From: an uncultured Sinobacteraceae bacterium
GTDB lineage: Bacteria > Pseudomonadota > Gammaproteobacteria > Steroidobacterales > Steroidobacteraceae
Assembly: GCA_937902995.1 (NCBI GenBank)
Contig: CALEKY010000114.1
Span: 14,170 to 78,169 of the forward strand
DNA length: 64,000 bases
Direction of reading: 5' to 3'
Shown piece by piece: positions 1-8,191 of the stretch (position 1 is the stretch's first letter; each line of letters starts with the position of its first letter). The notes below the pieces were generated by a model. It saw nothing but the letters and a program-made list of their open reading frames with translations. It ran no database searches and was not told the DNA's origin. The position numbers were made by a program, and so were the translations under genes.

Positions 1-821
1 AAGTTGCGCGTGTTGGGCGTGAGCGAGCTCGGATCGAGAATGCCCGTCGAGTTCGCCGGAATCGCATACGACACGCCGTCGACGACGATGTTGCCCGGTA
101 CGCATTGCTGCGAACGAAAATCCGACCCGCCGCGCGAACGCAGATCGCTCGTGTAGAAATCGCGGTCCTTGCCTTCGAGCGCGCTGTGATACGTGTGATC
201 CGCGGCAATCATCAGGTGGCCGCCTTTCCAATCGAAACCGACGAGTTGCGAGACGGACCAGTCGTAATACTCGTCCGCCATGCCGTAGCGCATCGCGCTC
301 TCGGCGCCCGTGAAGTTGCGGCGCGGAATCATGTTCACGACGCCCGTTACAGCATCGGAGCCGTAGATCGCCGAACCGCCGTCCGCCACGACTTCGAGCC
401 GTTCGAGCGCGATCGAAGGAATGACCGATGCGTCGGTGATTTGCCCTTGCGTACCGGCCGCCGGCATACGTCGGCCGCCGATCAGGAGCAGCGTCGCATT
501 CGAGCCGATGCCGCGCAGGTTCACGGCAACGCTTCGCGTGACGTTCGCAGCTCCGTTCTGCGCGGACGATGCCGTTTCGGAAGCGCCGAGCCCGACGATC
601 TGCGGTACTTTGCGAATCAGATCGCCGGTCGAAGGCGCACCGGCTTCGACGATGACCTCGCGATCGAGCGCGATCACCGTCGAGCCGACGCTCTCGGCGC
701 CGCGAATACGGCTTCCCGTGACGACGACTTGCTCAACCTCTTGCGCGAATGTCGTGGTGTAAGTCTGCGCGAATCCAAGTGCTGTCAATGCGCATAGCGC
801 GACGGAAGATCGACGTGTCAT
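1..821 (-). CDS. TonB-dependent outer-membrane receptor, N-terminal part
   Basis: Reading leftward from the ATG at 821-819, the frame stays open to the window edge, so about 273 codons are seen and the barrel is missing. A signal peptide (residues 1 to about 26, ending TTTFAQ) is followed by a TonB-box-like segment (QVVVTGSRIRG) and a plug domain with the typical GGSAIYGSDAVTGVVNMI stretch. Such receptors import siderophores, cofactors, sugars or other large ligands across the outer membrane using TonB-ExbBD energy. The ligand cannot be read from this part. A perfect inverted repeat lies about 75 bases upstream of the start and matches one next to the neighbouring GntR regulator, so the gene may belong to the same regulon. 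Confidence 0.93.
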   Translation of the reverse strand, partial: MTRRSSVALCALTALGFAQTYTTTFAQEVEQVVVTGSRIRGAESVGSTVIALDREVIVEAGAPSTGDLIRKVPQIVGLGASETASSAQNGAANVTRSVAVNLRGIGSNATLLLIGGRRMPAAGTQGQITDASVIPSIALERLEVVADGGSAIYGSDAVTGVVNMIPRRNFTGAESAMRYGMADEYYDWSVSQLVGFDWKGGHLMIAADHTYHSALEGKDRDFYTSDLRSRGGSDFRSQQCVPGNIVVDGVSYAIPANSTGILDPSSLTPNTRN

Positions 822-1267
822 GTTTCCCCCCGTTCTAGTTGTCGGCCCTCGTTGTCGGCCCGTGCCGCTCCATGCGTCGCCGTGCCTGTCCACCTAATTG
901 TTGACAATCCTGTCGCCAATTCCTAGATTGGCAGAACAAGAAGAAAATCGCCACGGTTTGTTCGGATCAGAGGGGGGCTTATGCAACTTCCTGTCGGCTC
1001 GAGCGCGACAGCACTGACAGCGCCGACGATGCCGGCTTTGGCGCGAGAAAGCGCCCCATCGAGCACTCTGGAGGTTATTCGCGTCACCGACCGTACGATC
1101 CGCGGCATTCCGGCACCCGGCTCCTCCGACATTGCACAGGAAAATGGCAATGTCTCTTGTGATAGCCGGAACGCCTCGCCGCTCGGTCGGTTCGTGTCGC
1201 GCGTTGTTACGAAAAAGTGCTGAGACCGGTCTTCACGGCACGCGCTTCGCTCGACGACCGCGCGCCC
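822..1267. other. 446-base intergenic region, no convincing gene
   Basis: This gap separates the receptor start from the stop of the GntR regulator. It holds the inverted repeat at 897-908. The same bases contain a plus-strand TTGACA (901-906) spaced 17 bases from TAGATT (924-929), a plausible sigma-70 promoter. An 80-codon plus-strand frame at 981-1223 has a GAGGGGGG sequence just before its ATG, but its composition is not protein-like and I recognise no domain, so it is not called. Confidence 0.5.
897..908. promoter_or_regulatory. Candidate FadR/GntR-type operator upstream of the TonB receptor
   Basis: The bases read ATTGTTGACAAT, a perfect inverted repeat of ATTGT arms around a 2-base centre. 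The core TTGT-NN-ACAA matches the core at 2015-2024 in the promoter region of the GntR regulator. FCD-type GntR regulators usually bind short TTGT/ACAA-like palindromes. Assignment to this regulator is inference. Confidence 0.35.
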
Positions 1268-1957
1268 TCATTCGAGCTCGGCCTCGAGCTCCGACAGAGC
1301 TTCGAGGCCTTCGACGATGTGCTCGCGCATGAAACGCTCGGCGTCTTTCGCCCGGCCGCGCGCGATTGCATCGGTAATGCGCTTGTGTCCGGCGTTGGCT
1401 TTGTCGATGCGGCGCGCGTTGTAGAACGTCGAGAACAGCAGCCGATAGATCGGCACTTGCAAGCGTTCGACGAACATCCGCACGTACTCGTTGCCGGAGC
1501 CCTCGATGATGAGCCGATGCCACTCGTCGTTGAGTCGGGCGAAGCGTTCATGGTCGCCCGTGTGCTCGAGCGAATTGAGCTGCTCCTGCAGCTCGACGAG
1601 ACGCGCCTTCAACTCGGGCGCGTCTGCAGCGGCAAAGTCGTGGGCCGCCAACCCCTCGAGGGCCATACGGGCGCGATATATTTGACGGATTGCATCGCGA
1701 CTGAAGCGCGTGACCGAAGCGCCGCGAAACTCTTCGATCGTGACCAGTCCCTCGCTGGACAGACGCCGCAACGCCTCGCGAACGCGGCTGCGGCTCGTGC
1801 CCAGCTCGCGAATGATGTCGGCTTCGACGAGCCGCTGACCCGGAACGAACCGCCCGCGGCGGATTCGCTCGCGAATCCAATTGGCAGTGTCGGTCACCGA
1901 AGGCACTGCGGCGCGGGTCGTGACCTTCGCACGCTTCGTAGCGGTGTTCTTGCGCAT
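1268..1957 (-). CDS. GntR-family transcriptional regulator, FadR subfamily (FCD domain)
   Basis: The product has 229 residues, the normal size for the family. An N-terminal winged helix (about 18-85, with GTSRSRVREALRRLSSEGLV as recognition region) precedes an all-helical FCD ligand domain. The probable metal ligands are visible as D/H in LNDEWHRLI and two histidines in AGHKRI and MREHIVEG. FCD regulators usually sense small carboxylates and repress the divergent catabolic operon. The gene is divergent from the CapA/TRAP/CoA operon with 103 bases between the starts, so it is the likely local regulator. The start at 1957 is an ATG; no shorter start is better supported. Confidence 0.93.
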   Translation of the reverse strand: MRKNTATKRAKVTTRAAVPSVTDTANWIRERIRRGRFVPGQRLVEADIIRELGTSRSRVREALRRLSSEGLVTIEEFRGASVTRFSRDAIRQIYRARMALEGLAAHDFAAADAPELKARLVELQEQLNSLEHTGDHERFARLNDEWHRLIIEGSGNEYVRMFVERLQVPIYRLLFSTFYNARRIDKANAGHKRITDAIARGRAKDAERFMREHIVEGLEALSELEAELE

Positions 1958-2014
1958 CGACGTGAGGAATGGAAAAGGAGCCGTGTAGAGGCGCGCGCAG
2001 TATGGTCAACTTCT

Positions 2015-2024
2015 TTGTGCACAA
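2015..2024. promoter_or_regulatory. Candidate operator in the divergent regulator/operon promoter region
   Basis: TTGTGCACAA is a perfect 10-base palindrome lying between the two divergent starts at 1957 and 2061. It has the same TTGT-NN-ACAA core as the site at 897-908. Its position suits autoregulation plus control of the catabolic operon. Binding by the adjacent GntR protein is inference. Confidence 0.4.
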
Positions 2025-2060
2025 TCAACAGGTGGCTTTGAGTCCCAAAGCTTTTGTCGA

Positions 2061-3167
2061 ATGACTTTCGTCGATTTGGTTTTCTCGGGCGATCTCGTTC
2101 TCGACGAGCCGAACCCCGACCACTGGCTTGGCGGCATTGCGCCTGCATTACAAAGGGCCGACTTGGCTATCGGCCATTTGGAAGTGCCGCACAGCCGACG
2201 CGGCACCGAGCTCGCCGGCGATGTGCCGGCACCCGGCGCGGACCCAGCGCATCTGCCGGCCTTGCAACGGGCCGGTTTCGATGCCGTCTCGCTCGCTGGC
2301 AACCACATTGCGGATCTCGGTGCCGACGGCATCGTCGACACTTGCGAGGGATTGAAGCGCCTCGGCATTCGGTTCACCGGCGCCGGCATCGATCTGAAAT
2401 CCGCGTCCGCACCCGCTCACCTCGAGGTGCGGAATCGACGCGTGGCGTTGCTGAGCTTCAATTGCGTCGGTCCCGAGGCTTCCTGGGCAACACCCGACCG
2501 TGCCGGCTGCGCATTCGTGAGGGTGGAAACCGCCGACGGTTCGCCGATTGCCCCGGCGGCACCGCTCGAACGTCCGAACGCGCAATCGCTCGCAGACATG
2601 TCGGCCGCCATCGCGAGCGCACGACGCGATGCAGACTTGGTGATCGTCGCCTTGCACAAAGGCATCGTGCACACGCCGGCGCGTCTGGCTCCGTACGAGC
2701 GGCCGATCGCGCATGCGGCAATCGATGCCGGCGCCGATATCGTCGTCGCGCATCATGCGCACATCGTGCGCGGGATCGAGATCTATCGCGGCAAGCCGAT
2801 TTTCCATGGGCTCGGCAACGGTTGCGTCGTCACGCGCGCGCTGAGTCCGAATCAATCGCACGCCGCCCGCGCAGCGTGGGCTCGCAAGCGGCGAGAGCTG
2901 TTCGGTTTCGAGCCGGATCCTGCTTACGAGCTCGCGCCCTTTCACCCCGAAGCGGTGAACAGCATGCTTGGCCGCGTCCGCGTGCACGAAGACGGTCGAT
3001 TGCAAGTCGGATTCACGCCCGTACACGTGGAACCGCCCGGGCGTCCTGTTTTGGCACATGGCGAGACTGCTGATCGTGTCATCGCCTATATCGAGCACAT
3101 CACTGTTGCGGCAGGGCTGCCTCCCCTCGCAACGACGCGCTCTGGAGACGATGCGTGGCTGAACTGA
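2061..3167 (+). CDS. CapA-family metallophosphatase-like protein
   Basis: The 368-residue product carries the PGA_cap (CapA/YwtB) signature blocks in order: FSGDLVLDE near residue 8, the metal-binding SLAGNHIADLG near 75, a HKGIVH block near 200 and AHHAHIVRGIEIYRGKPIF near 230. The family has a calcineurin-like fold. Named members act in poly-gamma-glutamate export, but many homologues sit in catabolic clusters with unknown roles. No signal peptide or membrane segment is visible, unlike classic CapA, so a cytoplasmic enzyme is likely. It is first in the operon, and its end overlaps the next GTG start by 13 bases. Confidence 0.82.
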   Translation: MTFVDLVFSGDLVLDEPNPDHWLGGIAPALQRADLAIGHLEVPHSRRGTELAGDVPAPGADPAHLPALQRAGFDAVSLAGNHIADLGADGIVDTCEGLKRLGIRFTGAGIDLKSASAPAHLEVRNRRVALLSFNCVGPEASWATPDRAGCAFVRVETADGSPIAPAAPLERPNAQSLADMSAAIASARRDADLVIVALHKGIVHTPARLAPYERPIAHAAIDAGADIVVAHHAHIVRGIEIYRGKPIFHGLGNGCVVTRALSPNQSHAARAAWARKRRELFGFEPDPAYELAPFHPEAVNSMLGRVRVHEDGRLQVGFTPVHVEPPGRPVLAHGETADRVIAYIEHITVAAGLPPLATTRSGDDAWLN

Positions 3168-3658
3168 GAACATCCGAAGAAGCCGAATCGCGCACGCCAC
3201 CGCGCTATGGCGTGTTGTTCTACATCGGCGCGGCCGGCTTGATGCTCGCAATGTTCATCGAGGCGATCGCGGTCACCGGCCGACATCTCGGCGTACCGTT
3301 GCTGGGGGCGCTCGAGCTCATCCAAGCCGCCATTCTGATCACCGCCACTGCATCGATGCTGTCGGCCACGTTGGCCGATGCACATGCATCCGTTCGTCTA
3401 CTGCTTGCGCGCCTCTCGCCGGTCGGCCGGGAGTGGTTGCAGCGCGGCGCCTACATCCTCTCGGCGGCATTTTTCGCGCTGCTGACCGTGGCCGAAGTGT
3501 GGCTCGCAGCGGAAGCGTGGAACGAATTCGAGCAAAGCGAGATCTTGCACATTCCCTTTCGACCGCTGCGCATCATCGTCGTCGTCATGACGGCCGCGGT
3601 CGCGGTGACGTTTGCGTACAAGGCGCTACGCGCCACGACGAGAGGGCGCGGCGAATGA
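3155..3658 (+). CDS. TRAP transporter small permease (DctQ-like)
   Basis: The start is GTG at 3155, inside the end of the CapA-like gene, with GGAG at 3143-3146 as ribosome binding site. The 167-residue product has about four hydrophobic helices (near 17-40, 47-70, 92-112 and 130-152), as expected for the DctQ subunit of a tripartite ATP-independent periplasmic transporter. Sequence similarity in this family is weak, so the call leans on size, topology and position directly before the large permease. The stop overlaps the next ATG as ATGA. Confidence 0.85.
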   Translation: MAELRTSEEAESRTPPRYGVLFYIGAAGLMLAMFIEAIAVTGRHLGVPLLGALELIQAAILITATASMLSATLADAHASVRLLLARLSPVGREWLQRGAYILSAAFFALLTVAEVWLAAEAWNEFEQSEILHIPFRPLRIIVVVMTAAVAVTFAYKALRATTRGRGE

Positions 3659-4947
3659 ACGGCATCATCGGCGTTATCGCCCTCCTCGTTCTCCTCACGC
3701 TCGGTGTACCGATCGGCGTCGCCATGGGCGTCGTCGGATTCGTCGGCCTGACACTGCTCATCGGCTTCGAGCCCGCGCTGATCAAGTCGGGCGTCGTGTT
3801 GTTCGAAACCGTCTTGAAATACGAGCTCGGCGTGCTGCCGCTGTTCCTCCTCATGGCGCACTTCTGTTTCGCCGCGGGAGCAAGCCGCGACTTTTTCGAT
3901 GCCGCCGCACGTTGGATCGGCCATCGCCGCGGCGGATTGGCGTTGGCATCGGTGGCCGGTTGCGCCGGATTCGGTGCCATCAGCGGTTCGAGCTTGGCAA
4001 CCGCGGCGACCATCGGTTTGGTGGGTTTGCCCGAAATGCGCAGACGCGGTTACTCCGATGCGCTTGCGACGGGATCGATCGCCGCCGGCGGCACGCTCGG
4101 CTCGCTGATTCCGCCCTCGGGCGCACTGATCGTATTCGGCATTCTTGCCGAGCAATCCATCGGCACGCTCTTTACCGCCGCGATCATTCCTGGCATCACC
4201 CAGGCACTCTTCTACATGGTCACGATCGTGCTCCTCTGTCGCTGGCGACCGTCGATCGGTCCGGCGACCGAAAAGGCGTCGTGGCCTGAGCGCCGTGCCG
4301 CGCTGCTGCGCGTCATCGATCTTGCGACGCTGATCCTGATCGTGATCGGGGGCATCGCGCTCGGTTGGTTCACGCCGACCGAAGCCGCGTCGATCGGCGC
4401 CCTCGGCGCGTTGCTCCTATGTGTACGTCGCAAACAACTGACGTTCGACGCGCTGCGAAACGCGCTCGCGGAAACGCTGCGCACGGCGGGCATGATCTAT
4501 GTCGTCATCGTCGGCGCGCTGATCTTTTCCGTCTTCATGAGCGTGACGGGTTTGGCTGAGCAGGTTGCTTCGGTGATGAGCAGTCTCGGCGGCGGTCAGC
4601 TCACCGCGATCATCGTCATGACGGTGTTGCTGCTGCTGCTCGGTTCGGTGCTGGACGGTCTCGCGTTGATGCTGCTCACGACGCCGATTCTGATGCCGAT
4701 CATCGTGCAGCTCGGGCTCTCGCCGATCTGGTTCGGCGTCTATCTCGTACGCACGATGGAGCTCGGCTTCGTGCATCCGCCGATCGGAATGAACCTCTAC
4801 GTGATTCAGGGCATTGCGAAGGATGTGCCCCTCGCGCGCATCTTCAAAGGCGTCGTGCCCTTTCTGGCTGCCGACTTCGCGCATTTGGCGCTCCTGATCG
4901 CCGTGCCTCAGGTCGTGCTCTTCTTGCCGCAGTGGTTGGGATCATGA
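3655..4947 (+). CDS. TRAP transporter large permease (DctM-like)
   Basis: The frame stays open further upstream, but the ATG at 3655 overlaps the stop of the small subunit (ATGA) and gives a 430-residue DctM protein beginning MNGIIGVIALLVLLTLGVPIG. About twelve membrane segments are present, with family-typical GAISGSSLATAATIG near 105 and ATIGLVGLPEMRRRGYS just after it, and a late VHPPIGMNLYVIQGIA segment near 377. It forms the Na+-driven channel with the DctQ subunit and takes ligand from the binding lipoprotein encoded at 9480. The substrate is probably an organic acid. Confidence 0.95.
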   Translation: MNGIIGVIALLVLLTLGVPIGVAMGVVGFVGLTLLIGFEPALIKSGVVLFETVLKYELGVLPLFLLMAHFCFAAGASRDFFDAAARWIGHRRGGLALASVAGCAGFGAISGSSLATAATIGLVGLPEMRRRGYSDALATGSIAAGGTLGSLIPPSGALIVFGILAEQSIGTLFTAAIIPGITQALFYMVTIVLLCRWRPSIGPATEKASWPERRAALLRVIDLATLILIVIGGIALGWFTPTEAASIGALGALLLCVRRKQLTFDALRNALAETLRTAGMIYVVIVGALIFSVFMSVTGLAEQVASVMSSLGGGQLTAIIVMTVLLLLLGSVLDGLALMLLTTPILMPIIVQLGLSPIWFGVYLVRTMELGFVHPPIGMNLYVIQGIAKDVPLARIFKGVVPFLAADFAHLALLIAVPQVVLFLPQWLGS

Positions 4948-6029
4948 GTATCGATGCGATTCAACAACGCCTCAGAGAGCCGCTTGCGGTCGCGCGAGCC
5001 GAGCATGCCCGCGGACGACGCGTTATCGGCTACGTCGGCGACGACATTCCGGTCGAGCTCATTCTCGCCGCCGATGCCCTACCCCTGCGCTTGATCGGCA
5101 CGCCGCGCGAGACGCCGCAAGCCGATCGCTATCTCGAAAGCTCGTTCGGTCCGGCATCCCGTTCCATTCTCGAAAGCTGGCTGTCCGGCGAGCTCGATTT
5201 CCTCGATGCGATCGTCTTTCCGCGCAGCAACGACACTGCGCAGCGCCTGTACTACTACGTCTGCGAGTTGCAGCGGCGGAAGGTGCACGGCGGCCCGCGC
5301 ACGCTGATCTACGACGTCGCTCGCATCGATCGCGAAACGAGTCGCACGTACCATCTTGCCGCCACGCAAACCCTCGCCTCCGAGCTCGGTGTTTCAGCAT
5401 CGCGTCTTGCACAGGCGCGTGCGCGGCTCAGCGAGCGTGTCGGATTGATTCAAACATTGTCGGCATTGCGTAACGCCGACGATGCGCTGTCGGGCAGCAT
5501 GGCGCTGCAGGTATGGCGCAGCCTTCAGCTCGATTGGACGGCGCAATTCGACTCGGTCGTGCGCGAAGCGCTTTCACAGCTGCCGCGCAAGCGTTATGCG
5601 CGCCGCCTATTGTTGGCAGGTAGCACGCCGCCCGACGAACGATTCCATCGGGCCGCGGAAGCCGGCGGCGCGAACATCGTTTACGAGCTGTTCGATGAAT
5701 CGCCGGCGCTTGCGCTGACGCGCTGGAACAACGCCGCGAGCTCCATCGAAGACCTTGCGCAAGCCTATTGGACGGCGCGCAGCACCGCCGCAACGCTGCT
5801 CGAGAATCCCGACCTGCTCGTCGAACGCTCGCGCGAGCTCGATGCAAGCGGCGTGATTCTGTGGCTCATCGAAGAAGACGAAGGCATCGTTTGGGAAGTG
5901 CCGCGCCAATTGCGGCGCTTGCGCGAAGCAGGCGTGCCGGTCCTGTCGTTCGTTCGTCAACCATGGAACGCCGATGCGAGCTGTCTCGACCGCGTCGAAG
6001 CGTTCGCAGCCACTTTGCAAGCGCCATGA
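4944..6029 (+). CDS. 2-hydroxyacyl-CoA dehydratase / BCR family subunit, degenerate
   Basis: The ATG at 4944 overlaps the upstream stop (ATGA); an in-frame start 12 bases earlier is less likely. The 361-residue protein follows the HgdB/FldC/BcrB layout: VIGYVGDDIPVELILAADAL near 27-46, DAIVFPRSNDTAQRL near 88-102 and a C-terminal LREAGVPVLSF. Catalytic members bind a [4Fe-4S] cluster through three cysteines. Here only two cysteines exist (107 and about 344), and the places where the family usually has ligands read GYVGDD, RSND and LIEEDEG. A standard cluster therefore looks impossible, and the protein may be structural, scaffold-like or of changed function. It is coupled to a CoA-transferase and a second subunit. 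Confidence 0.82.
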   Translation: MSIDAIQQRLREPLAVARAEHARGRRVIGYVGDDIPVELILAADALPLRLIGTPRETPQADRYLESSFGPASRSILESWLSGELDFLDAIVFPRSNDTAQRLYYYVCELQRRKVHGGPRTLIYDVARIDRETSRTYHLAATQTLASELGVSASRLAQARARLSERVGLIQTLSALRNADDALSGSMALQVWRSLQLDWTAQFDSVVREALSQLPRKRYARRLLLAGSTPPDERFHRAAEAGGANIVYELFDESPALALTRWNNAASSIEDLAQAYWTARSTAATLLENPDLLVERSRELDASGVILWLIEEDEGIVWEVPRQLRRLREAGVPVLSFVRQPWNADASCLDRVEAFAATLQAP

Positions 6030-8191
6030 ATCTCGCCGAAGGCCTCTCTGTCATCGCGCTCGATGACGCCGCGCAGAGCGCGCTCGCGCGCCTATTGCGC
6101 AGCTTCGGCGCGAACGTCACACCCGTTGCGCTTCCAGAACTTGCCGATGCCTTGCCGAACGCAGACGTGCTCGTCGAACAGATGGGCACGACGTTGCTCG
6201 AGGATACCGGCTATTCGCGCGAGCGAATCGAGGCCCTGAATCCGCGACTGCTGCACGTTTCCGTGACGGCTTTCGGCAGCACCGGCCCGCGTGCTCGTTG
6301 GCGCGGCTCGGAGCTCGTCGCATCGGCAATGGGCGGTACGCTACGTCTGACTGGCGATCCCGATCGAGCGCCCGTCAAGGAGGCGCTCGATGCGTGCTGG
6401 TTTCACGCCGAGATGGTCGCGGCCGCCGGGCTGATGGCTGCCCTCTACGAACGTGCCGAGAGCGATCGCGGACAACATATCGACGTATCGGTCCAGGAAG
6501 TTGCGCTCTCGCGCAACATCAACGGCATCCTCGTCTGGCAATTCGATCGCCGTAAGCTTCATCGCGTCGGCGGCGCATTGAGTTACGGCTTGGCGACCGT
6601 GCGCTGCATCTGGCCGCTGGCGGATGGATTCTGTTTCCATTCCCTGGCGAGCGGCCGCTTCGGCGCGCCGGCCAATCGAGCATTGAGCGATTGGATCGAT
6701 GAAGTCGGTTTGCCGAATCCGATGCGAGGCGTCAACTGGGAGACCTACAATCGCTCGACGCTCGACGCCGCGACGCGAGCGGAGTGGGAAGCGGCGATCG
6801 AGCGTTTCTTCCGTACGCGCACGCGTGCCGACATCGCCACCGAGGGCCGCAAGCGCGGCATCAACGCCGCGGTCGTCGCCACTCCTCACGACGTGCTTGC
6901 CGACGAGCACTTGCGCGCTCGCGATTTCTGGGACGAACAGCAACAGCCGCGGCGGTTCGTTCGCGTGACCTGGGGTACGACCGCAACGCCGCCTCGCCCT
7001 CCCGCGCCCACCGGTCGTCCTGGACCGCTGCAAGGCGTGCGCGTGCTCGATTTTTCGTGGGCGCTCGTCGGCTCGATCACGACGAAACTGCTCGGCGATT
7101 TCGGCTGCGAAGTCGTCAAGGTCGAATCGCGTGGCCGTCCTTGTCTTTCCCGCATCGACGTACAGGTCGGCGCTTCACGACCGGGCAACTTGGACGACAA
7201 GCCGTGGTTCGCGCACCTCAATAGCTCCAAGCGTAGTCTCGCGCTCGACATGAAGCATCCGGCAAGTCGCGAAGTGCTCGATCCGTTGATCGACTGGGCC
7301 GATGTCGTGGTCGAGAATTTTTCGCCGGGCACGATGGCCAAGCTCGGCTTGGACTACGCATCGCTCGCGAAGCGCAATCCGTCGCTCGTGATGGTTTCAG
7401 GGAGCGTGTACGGACAAACGGGGCCGCTCGCGCAGGAATGGGGCGTCGACGGCACCGGCGGCGCACTCTCCGGGCGCACGTATCTCACGGGTTGGCCGGA
7501 TCGAGCGCCGGTGGTTCCGGGCGCGGTGCCTTACGGCGATGTGATCGTTCCGTACGTCATGGCTGCTGCTGTCATAGCAGCGCTCGAGCAACGTCGCCGC
7601 ACGGGTGTCGGCTGCCATATCGATGCATCGATGTACGAAATCTGCGTTCAGCAGATGAGCGAGGCCATCGCCGCCGCTGCGCGCGGCGAACGCGTCGAAC
7701 GCACAGGCAACGACGATCCGCGCGTTTTTCATCAAGGCGTGTATCGATGTCTCGGCGAGGATCGTTGGATCGCGATCACCCTGCACGTTCGTGAAGACTG
7801 GGAACGCCTGCGCGCGCAGTTCGGGCTCCCAGCCGTCGAATCGAAGCCCGATCGCGATGCCGTCCTGTCGGCGCTCGCATCGACGCGTCACGATCACGCG
7901 CTCGCCGCGGAGCTGCAATCGAACGGCATTACCGCCGGCGCGGTTCAAGACATCGAGGACATGCTGGAGAACGATCCGCAACTTGCCGCGCGCGGTGCGC
8001 TCGTCACTCTCGATCACCCGTTGCTCGGACCGTTCGGCCACGTCCGCACACCCGTTACGTTTTCACGCAGCACGCTGGCGCCCTACCGCGCACCGCGAAT
8101 CGGCGAGCACTCGCATGAGATCGCCCGCACGCTGAGCGGGCTCGACGAAGCACGCATCGTGGCGCTCGAAGCTGCTGGAGTTTTCAAATGA
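6026..8191 (+). CDS. Fused double CaiB/BaiF (type III) CoA-transferase
   Basis: The ATG at 6026 overlaps the upstream stop (ATGA). The 721-residue product is two tandem CoA-transferase III domains, about residues 1-330 and 335-721. The second half begins GPLQGVRVLDFSWALVGS and keeps the probable catalytic Asp in VPYGDVIVP. Counting back equally from the shared HID motif in the first half lands on Trp in LDACWFHAEM, so the first half looks catalytically dead. Type III enzymes normally form interlocked homodimers of about 400-residue subunits; a tandem fusion with one working half is known in DddD. It probably moves CoA onto the imported acid. Confidence 0.9.
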   Translation: MNLAEGLSVIALDDAAQSALARLLRSFGANVTPVALPELADALPNADVLVEQMGTTLLEDTGYSRERIEALNPRLLHVSVTAFGSTGPRARWRGSELVASAMGGTLRLTGDPDRAPVKEALDACWFHAEMVAAAGLMAALYERAESDRGQHIDVSVQEVALSRNINGILVWQFDRRKLHRVGGALSYGLATVRCIWPLADGFCFHSLASGRFGAPANRALSDWIDEVGLPNPMRGVNWETYNRSTLDAATRAEWEAAIERFFRTRTRADIATEGRKRGINAAVVATPHDVLADEHLRARDFWDEQQQPRRFVRVTWGTTATPPRPPAPTGRPGPLQGVRVLDFSWALVGSITTKLLGDFGCEVVKVESRGRPCLSRIDVQVGASRPGNLDDKPWFAHLNSSKRSLALDMKHPASREVLDPLIDWADVVVENFSPGTMAKLGLDYASLAKRNPSLVMVSGSVYGQTGPLAQEWGVDGTGGALSGRTYLTGWPDRAPVVPGAVPYGDVIVPYVMAAAVIAALEQRRRTGVGCHIDASMYEICVQQMSEAIAAAARGERVERTGNDDPRVFHQGVYRCLGEDRWIAITLHVREDWERLRAQFGLPAVESKPDRDAVLSALASTRHDHALAAELQSNGITAGAVQDIEDMLENDPQLAARGALVTLDHPLLGPFGHVRTPVTFSRSTLAPYRAPRIGEHSHEIARTLSGLDEARIVALEAAGVFK

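Noticed and set aside
981..1223. 80-codon plus-strand frame with a GAGGGGGG before its ATG and a TTGACA/TAGATT pair upstream
   Set aside because: The translation is low in hydrophobic pattern, has no recognised family, and overlaps a likely operator region. Signals alone are not enough to call it.
2148..3251. 367-codon open frame on the minus strand over the CapA-like gene
   Set aside because: It is antisense to a clear family member, rich in Arg/Cys/His, and typical of mirror frames in GC-rich DNA.
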